Source: Cyclobacterium salsum (GTDB lineage: Bacteria > Bacteroidota > Bacteroidia > Cytophagales > Cyclobacteriaceae). Taken from it: a stretch of DNA of 64,000 bases. The position numbers and the translations under genes are program-made. The stretch lies in NCBI RefSeq assembly GCF_010119245.1, contig NZ_WNKG01000003.1, positions 186,001 to 250,000 of the forward strand. Direction: 5' to 3'. Of this stretch, positions 18,249 to 28,110 are shown piece after piece (position 1 is the first letter of the stretch; the number at the start of each line of letters is the position of its first letter). Under the pieces are notes generated by a model, which saw only the letters and a program-made list of their open reading frames with translations, ran no database searches and was not told the DNA's origin.

Positions 18249-21200
18249 TTAGGGGCTAGCGGCTTCGGGCCTGTTTTTTTGCTTGAGAAAGGCGATTAAA
18301 TCAGCGAGATCCTGTCTACTCATATTTTGTTCCAGTCCATCTGGCATCAGGGATGTCCCGGTTGTTTCTATGTTAGCAATCCGGTCGCGGGGCAGGGTTT
18401 CGTCGGTTCCAAAAGTTGTTTTTAGGCTCAAAGAATGAGCGGATTCGGCCATGATTCTTCCGGTAAGCTGTTTGCCATCAACCGTTTCCACCTGCACGGT
18501 TTGGTAGTCGGGTAGAATTTCATAATTGGGTACCAGTGTATGCAATAAGAGGGCAGAAGCGGGTTGGTTGTTGATACCTGTTAAATCGGGACCTACCTGC
18601 CCACCTTCACCCGAATGGCTGTGGCAAACGGAGCAATGGGTCATAAATACCAGTTTACCCTTCAGGCCGTTTCCTTCCATTTCCAATACCCCGCTATATT
18701 GTTCATAGACCTGCATCCTGCCGCCTTCTTCCATGGAGTCAAATAGCTTACTTGCTGCTATTCTTACCCGTTCAATTTTAGATTTCATCAGGTTTTGCCG
18801 GGTGGTAGAAGGGATGGCTGTGGGGGCTATTTGCCCTGCCTCCAATGCTCTAATGAGCTCCTCTAGTAACAACGGGTCCTGAAGTAACCTATTCAAAACA
18901 GCCCCCTTTACCTGAGGCGTATAACTTTTCCATCTTTCAGCTTGAGTAAGTACCTTACCTGCCTGAGAGGGATTTAGTCTCGAAAGAGCCCTCACGGCAG
19001 CCAGTTGAATTTCAACTGGCTCATGGGGTACGAGCAGGCCAGCCAGGATCGTTTCAGATGGTCCATTCGGAAAATACCCCAGTAAAGTCGTCGCCTGAAC
19101 ACGCTGATCGAGAGGAAGCGTTTCCAAGGTTACCGTTTCGGATAGTTCAGCTATCCATTCTTCCTGCACCTTTTCAGGTAATGGCAGTGAATTTAAATAT
19201 GCCTCCGGAGATGTTGGGTTTTTATCCAGCCCTTTAAACATCCCTGCCAGGAAAAATACACCATTTGCGGTGTTTTTTCTTTCCAAATACTCGGAAACCA
19301 GCTTTTTGGAATCGGTAAAGGTAAGGGAACCGCCCAGCAGCTCTCCAAGATCACCAAAAAGGGTGTTTAAACCGTTGCTGGGGGATTTTGCTGCCAGGCT
19401 GTCCAGGATCGGTAAGAATTCCATCGAATGATCCTTCAGGCCTGAAAGCACCGCGGTTCGTAACCAGGGGTCCGCAGCATCCCGGACGGCTATCTGGGCC
19501 AGCGGGAGTAATTTGGAGCTGCCGGGTTGGCCACCTATTACCAGGGCGGCCACAAAGCGGACTCTTGGGTCCGAATCTTCAGCCATCAGAAACAGTTGAT
19601 TTTGTAGGGGTGATGCCGATAACTGGTGTAGTTGGGCTATTTGGAGGGCCTGCTCCCTGACACCCGGATCTGGGTCTTTCAACGCGGCTATCAGCGCACC
19701 TTCCTCCAAAACCGTCAAATGTTGCAATAGCCAGAGCGCCCTGACGCGGGTTTCGGGCAGGGAAGCACCCGTAGCAAGCGATTTTAACTCAGAGCTGATT
19801 TCTTTTGGTTTGGATTCCAGTAATAACCTGAATGCCGTTTCCCTGGACCAGGCATCCGTGGCGGTTAAGGCTTGTAGGGTTTCAGGCAGACTTACCGGAT
19901 CCTTTTTGGGAAAAACGAAATCGAGTTCCTGGTAGTGGAAAGATTGGTTGCTAACCCGGTAAATCCTTCCTTTGTTTTTGCCGCTGGAAAAATCCAATTT
20001 CTCCCTGGCCTCCTCCGGCACATAGGAGGGATGATCGATGATTTTCCGGTACATATCGGCCAGATACAGCGCACCGCCCGGCCCATGCGCAAGAAAAACG
20101 GGATTAAACCAGGTGTCCGTGGAGGATAGAAATTCCCAGCCATCATGAACCCTGGAAGAAGAGAAACTGGCTCCTTCTTTTTCTAGCTTTTGTCGTTGAA
20201 TCAGGTTTTGAGCCGGTTCACAGATAAAAGCATTCCCTTGATGCATTTTTGAAAGGCCCATGCTTTGATAAATCAAGGTGCCGCAGGCGGAGGTAAAGGT
20301 GCCGTCATGTGAACGGCCCATTAGCTTGGGAATATAGGCTGCCGTGGTCACGGAGGAACTAATGGGGAAAACCAGGGCTTCCGATTCTACCGGAGAAACG
20401 TTCTGTATCGTGGTCGTACGTAAAAGATGGGGGTTCTGATCCAGTTGTTTGGTTTCCAGTACGATGTGCTGTAGGGGATGGCGGTTGCTCGTGCCAAATC
20501 TTCGGCCAAAGGCATCAAAAGCCAACCCAAACTGGCTCTTTCCACCGGTAAGTTCAACGTCCAAGGTTTCGGGATGAAAGCGGCTGTCCGAGGAGGTGAA
20601 GATCAGTGGTTCGGTATCGGGTCGGGAGGGCGCGTAAACCTCTCCTCCCGTTAGGCCTGAGGTAAGGTAAATCCACCCATCCAATCCCAAAATAGGGTGG
20701 CTGACGCGGATTTGCGCCGTTCGGCTGGTATCAAATCCCGTCAGGACGATTTCACGAACATCCGCTTTGCCATTTCCATTGGTATCTTTCAGGTAATACA
20801 GGTGGGGGGCGCAGGTGACAAACACCCCGCCTTTCCAGGGCAGGATGCCGTTGGGATAGCCAAGATCATCTGCAAATACCGTCCGGTAATCGTATTTACC
20901 ATCCCCGTCCCGGTCTTCCAGCCGGGCTATTTTGCCCAGGTTTTCGGCTGGGGATCCATCCATCGGATCCGGGTAACCGGTATTCTCGGCCACATACATC
21001 ACCCCCTTCTCGTCAAAAGCAAATGCAGCCGGGTCGGAAACCAGGGGTTCTGCCGCAACCAAGTCAATTTGTAAGCCAGGTTCCAGTTGGAAAGCCGCCA
21101 GGGCGGCTTTGAGTTCGGCAGAATCGGGATACGTGTACAGAAAGGAATTAACGGGGTTTTCCTGCCGTTCAAAAACAGGCTGAAGTTCTTTTTCATTGCT

Positions 21201-21281
21201 GCGCTTCTGGCAGGAAAAAAAGAGCATGGGTATAAGGATACCAAAAAGAAGGGAGTTAATGCAGCGTAAGATCATCGACAT
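18249..21281 (-). CDS. PVC-type heme-binding CxxCH protein (second copy): propeller + HEAT repeats + cytochrome c
   Basis: A 1010-residue paralogue of the protein at 8835-11921. A weak lipobox LFFSC places Cys24 at the cleavage site, and a start at residue 3 (MILRC) is possible. The N-terminal propeller contains FQLEPGLQIDLVAAEPLVSD and LEDRDGDGKYDYRTVFADDL, the middle is a helical HEAT-like solenoid, and the C-terminal heme domain has CSVCH at 883-887 with Met979 in SLMPDG. The CxxCH-to-Met spacing equals that of the first copy. Sugar or polyol oxidation with electrons passed to heme is inferred. It sits 21 bp after the ceramidase-like gene (21303-22874), so the two form one unit. Confidence 0.88.
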   Translation of the reverse strand: MSMILRCINSLLFGILIPMLFFSCQKRSNEKELQPVFERQENPVNSFLYTYPDSAELKAALAAFQLEPGLQIDLVAAEPLVSDPAAFAFDEKGVMYVAENTGYPDPMDGSPAENLGKIARLEDRDGDGKYDYRTVFADDLGYPNGILPWKGGVFVTCAPHLYYLKDTNGNGKADVREIVLTGFDTSRTAQIRVSHPILGLDGWIYLTSGLTGGEVYAPSRPDTEPLIFTSSDSRFHPETLDVELTGGKSQFGLAFDAFGRRFGTSNRHPLQHIVLETKQLDQNPHLLRTTTIQNVSPVESEALVFPISSSVTTAAYIPKLMGRSHDGTFTSACGTLIYQSMGLSKMHQGNAFICEPAQNLIQRQKLEKEGASFSSSRVHDGWEFLSSTDTWFNPVFLAHGPGGALYLADMYRKIIDHPSYVPEEAREKLDFSSGKNKGRIYRVSNQSFHYQELDFVFPKKDPVSLPETLQALTATDAWSRETAFRLLLESKPKEISSELKSLATGASLPETRVRALWLLQHLTVLEEGALIAALKDPDPGVREQALQIAQLHQLSASPLQNQLFLMAEDSDPRVRFVAALVIGGQPGSSKLLPLAQIAVRDAADPWLRTAVLSGLKDHSMEFLPILDSLAAKSPSNGLNTLFGDLGELLGGSLTFTDSKKLVSEYLERKNTANGVFFLAGMFKGLDKNPTSPEAYLNSLPLPEKVQEEWIAELSETVTLETLPLDQRVQATTLLGYFPNGPSETILAGLLVPHEPVEIQLAAVRALSRLNPSQAGKVLTQAERWKSYTPQVKGAVLNRLLQDPLLLEELIRALEAGQIAPTAIPSTTRQNLMKSKIERVRIAASKLFDSMEEGGRMQVYEQYSGVLEMEGNGLKGKLVFMTHCSVCHSHSGEGGQVGPDLTGINNQPASALLLHTLVPNYEILPDYQTVQVETVDGKQLTGRIMAESAHSLSLKTTFGTDETLPRDRIANIETTGTSLMPDGLEQNMSRQDLADLIAFLKQKNRPEAASP

Positions 21282-21302
21282 CAGTAAAGGGTAGTGTTAT
21301 AA

Positions 21303-22874
21303 TTACCGACCTGGTTCCGGGGGCACATTGCCATAATTCCAGGGCTTGCCGCTAAAATGCGGCGCTTTGGGATGCTGGGGAACCGGATCGGGATCCAATT
21401 GGCGGATGAGTTCCAGGCTGGAAGCGACGATTTTGGTTCCGGCATTCACCTCCAGATTGCTATACGAAGTCAGGCGGGTTTCATATCCACCACCATCCGG
21501 TTCGAAGGCGCTAGCGGTTGGTACGTATCCCACGCAATCGTTTGCCATGGTTACCGGAAAGGTAAACGGAAAGGCACTTTTTGACTTTAGTTCGAGACCC
21601 AACTCGCAGAAGAACTCTGCCGGATTGGCTGTCAGTACCGCAGGCCCGATTTGAATGGCTTGCAAGGGGAGTTTATGAACGGGGTTTTGTGTTCCCCAAC
21701 TGTCCAGCAAGACGGTTTCCTTGGCAAAAATCCATGCGGTCCTGCCAACCTGTTCCGGAGTTTTTTTTACCATTTTCATGGCTTCCCGGACCTCCACGTC
21801 GGCGGGCATTCTTCTTTTTAGGGGCAAGATAGTGGCATGGGAGCGAATTTTTAGACGGTCCGATTTGGGAATTTGCAGGAGGGTTTTAACGGCTTCTGCT
21901 CCTACGCTGGCTCCCACCAGTCGGGCCCAATCTTCGCCGGAGGGATGAATGTCCGGGTTTCGGTTATTTACCTGCGTTACATCACCACTGGCCCCTTGCA
22001 AAAACACAACGACACAATCCTGCCCAAAGGCACCCCGAATCGTTTGCTCCATATAATACACCCAGTTAGCCGAAATTCCACCGGGGTTGGTAGTGGTATG
22101 GCAGGCATAATTTACGAGACAGCCGATTAGTTTACCCTCCGAATCCCAGGTCCCGATCACTCCGACTTCCGGGTCTATGGGGCCAGCTACCCGCAAAATG
22201 TCAGGGTTCAATTGCCCGGGATGGGTGTAAGTTCTGCCATTTTTCATCAAAAACCTCCTATTAAAGGCTACTTTTTCTGCTACGCCACTTCCAATTCCTA
22301 TTTTGACTTCCGTAAGCCTATCCAGGGCATGAAGGGCAGTGCTAAGGGTCACTTCCTTTACTACTTCCAAGTAAGCCGGGTCGGCACAGGAGGATTTGTC
22401 ATAGGCCAACTCCTGAATAAAGGCAGGGGCCTGATCGTATTGTCCCGGTTGGACCATGGCCGTGGGGCCGGAGGAATGCGAGTGCGAAGCAGCGATCAAG
22501 ATGTCATCGCCCTTAATATTTGCTTTTTCCTGTATATGGTGTTTGATTTCATCCACCCAGGGTTGGTACACGGCCAGGGCATCCATGGAGATAATCAGTG
22601 CCTTACCGGAGCCGGACTGAAAGGCGGCAATGCGAACCTTGCAGGGATCGTGAAAGGACTGATGGTACTGCTTGCCATAGTTGCCCGGCTGCTCCATGCC
22701 AATTTCCGGAGATATGTCTCCTTCGGCAAAGGCGGCTTTTACGGGGCCATCATCCGTTTCTACTGATTGGGATTGGCTTGCGGCCCAGAGCGGTGGGCTA
22801 AATCCCATTGAGGCGGCAGCCAGTGTTGTAGCAACTAGAAATTTCCTCCGGGAGGGGTCAGGTTTCTTTTCCAT
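21303..22874 (-). CDS. Neutral/alkaline ceramidase N-terminal domain protein, Tat-exported
   Basis: 523 residues. The N-terminus has a twin-arginine signal, RRKFLVATTLAAA, cleaved near SQSQS. The ceramidase-like amidohydrolase domain shows the zinc-site motif AASHSHSSGPTA, NYACHTTTNPGG and VVFLQGASGDVTQ. True ceramidases are longer and carry a C-terminal immunoglobulin-like domain; here the protein ends after about 490 mature residues. Many such short proteins occur next to PVC-type dehydrogenases, and their substrate is not established, so a lipid role should not be assumed. It is the first gene of a unit with 18249-21281. Confidence 0.82.
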   Translation of the reverse strand: MEKKPDPSRRKFLVATTLAAASMGFSPPLWAASQSQSVETDDGPVKAAFAEGDISPEIGMEQPGNYGKQYHQSFHDPCKVRIAAFQSGSGKALIISMDALAVYQPWVDEIKHHIQEKANIKGDDILIAASHSHSSGPTAMVQPGQYDQAPAFIQELAYDKSSCADPAYLEVVKEVTLSTALHALDRLTEVKIGIGSGVAEKVAFNRRFLMKNGRTYTHPGQLNPDILRVAGPIDPEVGVIGTWDSEGKLIGCLVNYACHTTTNPGGISANWVYYMEQTIRGAFGQDCVVVFLQGASGDVTQVNNRNPDIHPSGEDWARLVGASVGAEAVKTLLQIPKSDRLKIRSHATILPLKRRMPADVEVREAMKMVKKTPEQVGRTAWIFAKETVLLDSWGTQNPVHKLPLQAIQIGPAVLTANPAEFFCELGLELKSKSAFPFTFPVTMANDCVGYVPTASAFEPDGGGYETRLTSYSNLEVNAGTKIVASSLELIRQLDPDPVPQHPKAPHFSGKPWNYGNVPPEPGR

Positions 22875-23110
22875 GTGTTTTAAAGGCTTTGGGTTTGCAA
22901 CATTTTTCTTTTTTTGAATCCGGGCGGTTGCACACGCTTTTCATGTGTATTTTTGTTTTTAAGATACAGGAAATGATTGGTAATCCCATTTTCTCGATTT
23001 TAATTTTACCTCCAGTGCGCTTTCTACCCTCCGCTTGGAGCTAATTTTATCGAATGAAATTATTTGAATTGGCTTGGAAAGCGTATTTTTATTTGAAAAA
23101 TCAGTGAAGG

Positions 23111-23971
23111 ATGTGCGAAAACCTAAATGATTTACGACTTTTTAATGACCGACTGGACGAGCGTTCCTTGCAGGCCTATTTCAGCCGGGTCGGGTATAGG
23201 GGAGATGGAGAGCCAACGCTTGATGCGCTGAAGGAATTGCATTACTTGCATCCTCAGGCCATTCCCTTTGAAAACATCAATCCCTTTTTAGGGATTCCCC
23301 TTACCTTGGAATTGCCGGGTTTGCTGCAAAAGTTAGTTTTGGAAGGGAGGGGAGGATATTGTTTTGAACAAAACCTGTTGTTTGGGCAGGTGCTGCATTC
23401 CATGGGGTTTCTGGTAAAAGGGCTTTCTGCGCGCGTATTTTGGGAGGTTCCGGATGGACAAATTAAGCCCAGGGACCACATGTTATTATTGGTGCAGGTG
23501 GATGGAAGGAAGTACATAGCGGATGTCGGCTTTGGCGGTGCTTCGTTCACGGCTCCTTTATCCCTGGATCAGATGGAGGAGCAGGAAACACCGCTGGAAC
23601 GCTACCGCCTGCAAAAAAAGGGTGATTTCCATTACCTGGAGATTTGGGTGAAAGAACAGTGGCGACTGTTGTATCGATTTGGGATGGAATCTCAACTACT
23701 GCCGGATTACGAGGTAGTGAGCTGGTACTTGTGCACCCACCCCCAATCCTTATTTGTGCAGGAACTGATGGCAGCTCGCTGCATGCCCTGGGGCAGGTAC
23801 GCCCTGCATAATAACCGCTTTACCATCCACCGAAAAAATGAAGAAAGCCAGAAACGAACCTTAACCAGTCCGAGAGAGTTAAAAGAACTACTGGAAGAAC
23901 TATTTTTGATTCAGTTACCATCACACGAAAACATGATGGAAAAGCTAAAACAATTGGTCTCGGAAGATTAG
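23111..23971 (+). CDS. Arylamine N-acetyltransferase
   Basis: Transfers acetyl from acetyl-CoA to arylamines or hydrazines in the cytoplasm. It has 286 residues, the usual length. The catalytic triad is visible: Cys84 in RGGYCFEQN, His123 in PRDHMLLLV and Asp138 in YIADVGFGG. The N-terminus has the family motif AIPFENINPFLG at about 50-61. It is divergent from the ceramidase-like gene with a 236-bp gap and lies 41 bp before the Omp85-type barrel. No polyketide or other special context is seen. The assignment is firm. Confidence 0.94.
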   Translation: MCENLNDLRLFNDRLDERSLQAYFSRVGYRGDGEPTLDALKELHYLHPQAIPFENINPFLGIPLTLELPGLLQKLVLEGRGGYCFEQNLLFGQVLHSMGFLVKGLSARVFWEVPDGQIKPRDHMLLLVQVDGRKYIADVGFGGASFTAPLSLDQMEEQETPLERYRLQKKGDFHYLEIWVKEQWRLLYRFGMESQLLPDYEVVSWYLCTHPQSLFVQELMAARCMPWGRYALHNNRFTIHRKNEESQKRTLTSPRELKELLEELFLIQLPSHENMMEKLKQLVSED

Positions 23972-24012
23972 GTTATTTTACCAGTTTGGTATTTTTATGA
24001 ACGCGCACGATC

Positions 24013-25152
24013 ATGGTTAATAAATGCTGGTTTGCCGCTTTCCTTTTGGGAAGCTTTCTTTTAGTGGCAGAAGCGGATGCACAGGGTTTTGTCAAGCGGT
24101 ATCTGAATTCGATTTTGAATGATACCAGTGATATTTCCCGGCCACAGTTTCTAATGTATCCCACGCTGGCCTATGCGCCCGAGACAAGCTGGGAGATTGG
24201 TTTCAGTGCTTTGTACGTCTATTATGCCAATAGAGATACCACCCATCGATTAAGTGAAATCAACGGGTTTACCTTTTTTACCCTTGAAAATCAATACGGT
24301 TTGTGGATTGATCATGCCAATTATTCTCCTGGCGATAAATGGTTTTTTTTGGGACGTATACGGCTGCAAAGTTTCCCCTTATTGTATTATGGTATAGGAA
24401 GCGAAAGTCCTCCGGATTTCTTGGCCCGGGTAGATGCCAATCAGATTTGGATCAAAGAACGGGTCTTAAAAAAGGTTCGGAAAAATTTGTTTTTTGGTAT
24501 TGAAATGGATTGGCAGCGGTTAAGTCAGGTTCGCTTTGTGCCCTCCGAATCAATGGAATCAATTGCGCTACCCGCTGGATACCGGGGAAGTTCCAATCTG
24601 GGATTAGGACTGGGACTGGTCTACGATGACCGGCACAATGTGCTGAATGTACGAGACGGTTTTTTTTCCGAATTGGCCGTAATGCGGTACAACCCCTTTT
24701 GGAAAAGCGAATTTAATTTTACCAGCTTTTTGTCAGACACTCGTTTTTACCGTCCTGTCGGAAAAAGCAACGTATTTGCGGCCCAGGTATTTGGGCAGTT
24801 TCAAACAGGAGAAGTTCCTTTCAACCAATTGTCACTGATGGGCGGGGAAAGTCTGATGAGAGGCTATTATACGGGTAGGTACCGGGATCGCAATCAATTG
24901 GCCGGACAAGTAGAAATGCGTTTCTTGCCCCTTCCCCTGGGGTTTAGCAAGCGAATCGGAGCGGCTGTTTTTGCAGGGGCAAGTCAGGTTTTTCCCAAGG
25001 TGAAAGCCCTAAAATGGGATAATACCGTTTGGTCTGCTGGTGCCGGATTGCGGTTTCTCCTTTTTCCTAAAAAAGATATCTATACACGTCTCGATTTTGC
25101 ATTTACCGAAGAAGGGAACGGTTTTTACCTTTTTATCGGGGAGTCTTTCTGA
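24013..25152 (+). CDS. Omp85/BamA-type (surface antigen D15) outer-membrane barrel protein
   Basis: 379 residues with a signal peptide ending at ADAQG. There is no POTRA region, so this is the barrel-only form. The C-terminal part has the Omp85 loop-6-like motif GGESLMRGYYTGRYRDRNQ, close to the family VRGY motif, and GAGLRFLLFPKKDIYTRLD, and it ends in aromatic FIGESF. Such short barrels are common in Bacteroidota and their substrate is unknown. It follows the acetyltransferase on the same strand. A weak hairpin lies just after its stop. Confidence 0.83.
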   Translation: MVNKCWFAAFLLGSFLLVAEADAQGFVKRYLNSILNDTSDISRPQFLMYPTLAYAPETSWEIGFSALYVYYANRDTTHRLSEINGFTFFTLENQYGLWIDHANYSPGDKWFFLGRIRLQSFPLLYYGIGSESPPDFLARVDANQIWIKERVLKKVRKNLFFGIEMDWQRLSQVRFVPSESMESIALPAGYRGSSNLGLGLGLVYDDRHNVLNVRDGFFSELAVMRYNPFWKSEFNFTSFLSDTRFYRPVGKSNVFAAQVFGQFQTGEVPFNQLSLMGGESLMRGYYTGRYRDRNQLAGQVEMRFLPLPLGFSKRIGAAVFAGASQVFPKVKALKWDNTVWSAGAGLRFLLFPKKDIYTRLDFAFTEEGNGFYLFIGESF

Positions 25153-25172
25153 GGCCCCTTCAAATTTACCAG

Positions 25173-25191
25173 GCCAGCGATTATTGCTGGC
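25173..25191 (+). terminator. Possible weak terminator hairpin
   Basis: A perfect 6-bp stem (GCCAGC / GCTGGC) with a 7-base loop lies 20 bp after the Omp85-type gene. A T-run follows only after about 8 bases, so intrinsic termination is uncertain. Confidence 0.3.
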
Positions 25192-25204
25192 GCAGGCGTT
25201 TTTA

Positions 25205-25450
25205 TTAATTTTGACTTAGTAGACTGTAATCAGGCTTGAAGTCGATCAGATGAATTCTCGGAGCGTTTTTTTTTTCATCCTTCTCCGGTAATTTTCCCAC
25301 TTTCCAGTTAGCCGGTTTTTGATATTTCGCCTCATGTTTAAATTCTTCAAACGTTTCAGGATCATCTTCCGCCGATCTAACCGCCTTGATGATGAATAAA
25401 AGTCCCAAGCTGATTCCTACTGCCACAGATATTAAAATGTACGTTTCCAT
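25205..25450 (-). CDS. Small single-span membrane protein
   Basis: 81 residues with one N-terminal transmembrane segment (ILISVAVGISLGLLFIIKAV, about 4-24), then a charged cytoplasmic or periplasmic tail with EDDPETFEEFKHEAKYQKP and KDEKKNAPRIHLIDFKPDY. No family is recognised. It is convergent with the Omp85-type gene. Coding is supported by a clean frame, an ATG start and a sensible membrane N-terminus, but function is unknown. Confidence 0.6.
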   Translation of the reverse strand: METYILISVAVGISLGLLFIIKAVRSAEDDPETFEEFKHEAKYQKPANWKVGKLPEKDEKKNAPRIHLIDFKPDYSLLSQN

Positions 25451-25826
25451 AGTTTCCGATCATTAAAAAAGCTTTTCTCTAAAGAACGCCGGTTATCAGG
25501 TTCTTTTTAGATTTTTAGGTTCCGAATTATTGATTAACATTTCAAAATTAATAAAATTTAATTACAATTATTAATAAAAAATACTTGTTTTTATGATTAA
25601 ATTTTTGTAAATATAAAATAGTATTTTGTTGTATTATTTTTGTATTTCGTGTTTGTCCTGGTGATTGTACCGTAGTGGGTCTCCGCTAAATCCTATAAAA
25701 GAAGGTATTTAGTGCCTATTTATGCCTATTCTGCTTGATTTTATCAGGAATTCACTTGGGCTGCAGGTGTTTTCTGTTTACTTTTAATCAATAGGATTAT
25801 TTAATTATTTTACTAATTCCAATTTT
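25451..25826. promoter_or_regulatory. AT-rich upstream region of the beta-helix gene
   Basis: This 376-bp divergent spacer is strongly AT-rich between about 25540 and 25660. One match to the Bacteroidota -7 form TAnnTTTG occurs at 25635-25642, but no TTG lies 19 bp upstream of it, so the promoter is not assured. No gene or strong hairpin is seen. Confidence 0.35.
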
Positions 25827-27941
25827 ATGTTTGTTTTGAATCGATTTTCCTGTCCTTTATTTTTTATTTTCCTGCTAACGCTATCGGTGACCATTTTTGC
25901 GCAGGAAATCCACGTTTCCCCTCAGGGAACGGATTCCGGACCGGGCAGCCAGGGCCAACCCCTGAAATCCATGGAGGGTGCAAAGCAGTTTATCCGTAAG
26001 CTGAAAGCGGAAGGGAAGTTTACCCAAAACATCCAGGTGATTTTTCACCCGGGTGACTATTTTATATCCTCCCCGGTTCACTTCGGAATGGCGGACAGCG
26101 GCACGGAGGCCCATTCGATTACCTACCGGGCCGCAGAAGGCGCAGCCGTGAATTTCATTGGGTCCAGGCAGGTTAGCGGGTTTGAGTCCATTGGAAACGG
26201 GATCTATCGGGCTGATGTGAGCGGAAAGGATTTTGAGCAATTGTACGTCAATGGTAAGCGGGCTACCCGGGCAAGAACCCCTAACAAGGGAGCGTTTTTT
26301 GAAGTCAAATCTGTAAAGGAGACCCTCTTTGACGGGGAAGAAGAGCGGGTTCCGGCTTTTGCCATTCAGGAAATCACCATTGATTCCCTGGAAGCAAGCA
26401 AACTCCAGCTCGACACAAAGCCCTTGAAAGCCCTTGCTGTTTTTTACCACAAATGGGACAATACCCGAAAATACATCCAACATTACAATCCGACTAGCCA
26501 TCAATTCTGGATCAGCGGTGGGGGCATGAAGCCCTGGAATCCCATTAATGAAGCAGCGAGGTATTATGTGGAAAATATGAAATCAGCGCTGGATGCTCCC
26601 GGAGAGTGGTTTCTGGATCCCGATGGCTCCTTATATTACATCCCCGAAGAAGGAGAGACCATGGAAACCGCGGAGGTATTTGCTCCAGTCACGGAACAAT
26701 TACTGGTAATTTCGGGTAATTCTCAGGAAGAAAAGGTTCGTAACCTACACTTTGAGGGATTACGTTTTTTATATACCGGCTACCGTACCCCGATTTCCGG
26801 AAATGAGCCGGCACAGGCAGCCGCTCCAATACCCGCCGTAGTCATGGTTGACTGGGCTGATCGGGTACACTTTCGAAAATTCGAAATTGCCCACACGGGA
26901 ATAGGCGCCATCTGGTTGAGAAATGGGGTAACTAATAGTATCCTACAACAAAATTACCTGCACGACCTGGGCGCTGGGGGGGTTAAGATCGGTCCCCTGG
27001 CTGCTGGCAATTCGGAGGATCTGGAGCAAAAACTAGCTGGATTTAACCGGGTGGAAAACAACATTATTAGGGATGGAGGCTGGGTTTTTCCCTGTGCGGT
27101 CGGAGCCATGCTATTTCATGCCCATGACAACGAACTAACCCATAATGAAATAGCTAATTTCAGGTATTCGGGTGTTTCTGTCGGTTGGGTATGGGGGTAC
27201 GACCAAAGTTTTTCCAAACGGAACAGCATCAAATTCAACCACATTCACCATTTAGGTTGGGGTGATTTGAGTGATATGGGTGGGGTCTACACGCTCGGAA
27301 AGTCGGAAGGAACGGAAGTAAGCCACAATCACATTCACCATGTTTATTCAATGACCTATGGGGGATGGGGCTTGTATACGGACGAAGGCTCTACCGGAAT
27401 CCTTATGGAAAATAATTTGGTTTATGCATGTAAAAACGCTGGTTTTCATCAGCATTATGGAAAGGAAAACCGGATTCAAAACAATATTTTTGCCTATAAC
27501 CGGCTTTCACAGCTACAAGCCACCCGGGTAGAACCGCATACCTCTTTTACCTTTAAAAACAATATCATTTTGTACAAGCAGGGCACTTTGCTTTCCAGTA
27601 ATTGGGACAAAATCAACCTAATCTCCGACCATAATTTGTATTGGGATGAGCGTGGAAGGGAGCCGAAATTTGGGGACATGGACTGGAAGGAATGGCAGCA
27701 AAAAGGAAATGACCGGCATGGTATCATCCGAAATCCCGGTTTCCGGGATGCCGGGAATTTTGATTTTTCCTTCGTCGATCTTTCAGCTGCGGAGTGGATA
27801 GGTTTTGAGCCCTTTGACCCGAATAGGGCAGGGGTCTATGGAGAGGATGATTGGGTCAGGCTGGCCGCTTTTGATCCGGAGTTAAAGAGAAAATTCGATG
27901 CGCTGGTAGAGGAGCTTTCAAAAAAGGAAACCAGGGACTGA
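25827..27941 (+). CDS. Secreted right-handed parallel beta-helix protein, probable glycoside-active enzyme
   Basis: 704 residues with a signal peptide ending at IFAQ. The N-terminus shows IHVSPQGTDSGPGSQGQPLK, a common start of beta-helix carbohydrate enzymes, and then QLYVNGKRATRARTPNKG, which is typical of GH141-like proteins. The helix region (about 330-610) has many N-x-I/V-x-x-N ladders such as NRVENNIIRDGG, NSIKFNHIHHLGWGDLSDMGG and HNHIHHVYS. Catalytic residues cannot be assigned by eye. It is probably a periplasmic or surface glycosidase acting on plant or algal side chains, with moderate confidence on activity. A Tat-type Gfo/Idh protein follows on the same strand. Confidence 0.8.
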   Translation: MFVLNRFSCPLFFIFLLTLSVTIFAQEIHVSPQGTDSGPGSQGQPLKSMEGAKQFIRKLKAEGKFTQNIQVIFHPGDYFISSPVHFGMADSGTEAHSITYRAAEGAAVNFIGSRQVSGFESIGNGIYRADVSGKDFEQLYVNGKRATRARTPNKGAFFEVKSVKETLFDGEEERVPAFAIQEITIDSLEASKLQLDTKPLKALAVFYHKWDNTRKYIQHYNPTSHQFWISGGGMKPWNPINEAARYYVENMKSALDAPGEWFLDPDGSLYYIPEEGETMETAEVFAPVTEQLLVISGNSQEEKVRNLHFEGLRFLYTGYRTPISGNEPAQAAAPIPAVVMVDWADRVHFRKFEIAHTGIGAIWLRNGVTNSILQQNYLHDLGAGGVKIGPLAAGNSEDLEQKLAGFNRVENNIIRDGGWVFPCAVGAMLFHAHDNELTHNEIANFRYSGVSVGWVWGYDQSFSKRNSIKFNHIHHLGWGDLSDMGGVYTLGKSEGTEVSHNHIHHVYSMTYGGWGLYTDEGSTGILMENNLVYACKNAGFHQHYGKENRIQNNIFAYNRLSQLQATRVEPHTSFTFKNNIILYKQGTLLSSNWDKINLISDHNLYWDERGREPKFGDMDWKEWQQKGNDRHGIIRNPGFRDAGNFDFSFVDLSAAEWIGFEPFDPNRAGVYGEDDWVRLAAFDPELKRKFDALVEELSKKETRD

Positions 27942-28110
27942 TAATGGTTCGTCTCTTGGCTGGGACTTTCGGTTTTTTTTTGTTATTTGTACCTGCTTTA
28001 AAGAAAGGTGAATTCGGATGTCCCTACGTTGTCAGCCCTATTTATCTTATGCTTCTTTCCGGAATCCAAAATTGCTGCATCACAAATCATTTAATCAATA
28101 ACTCAAAAAA

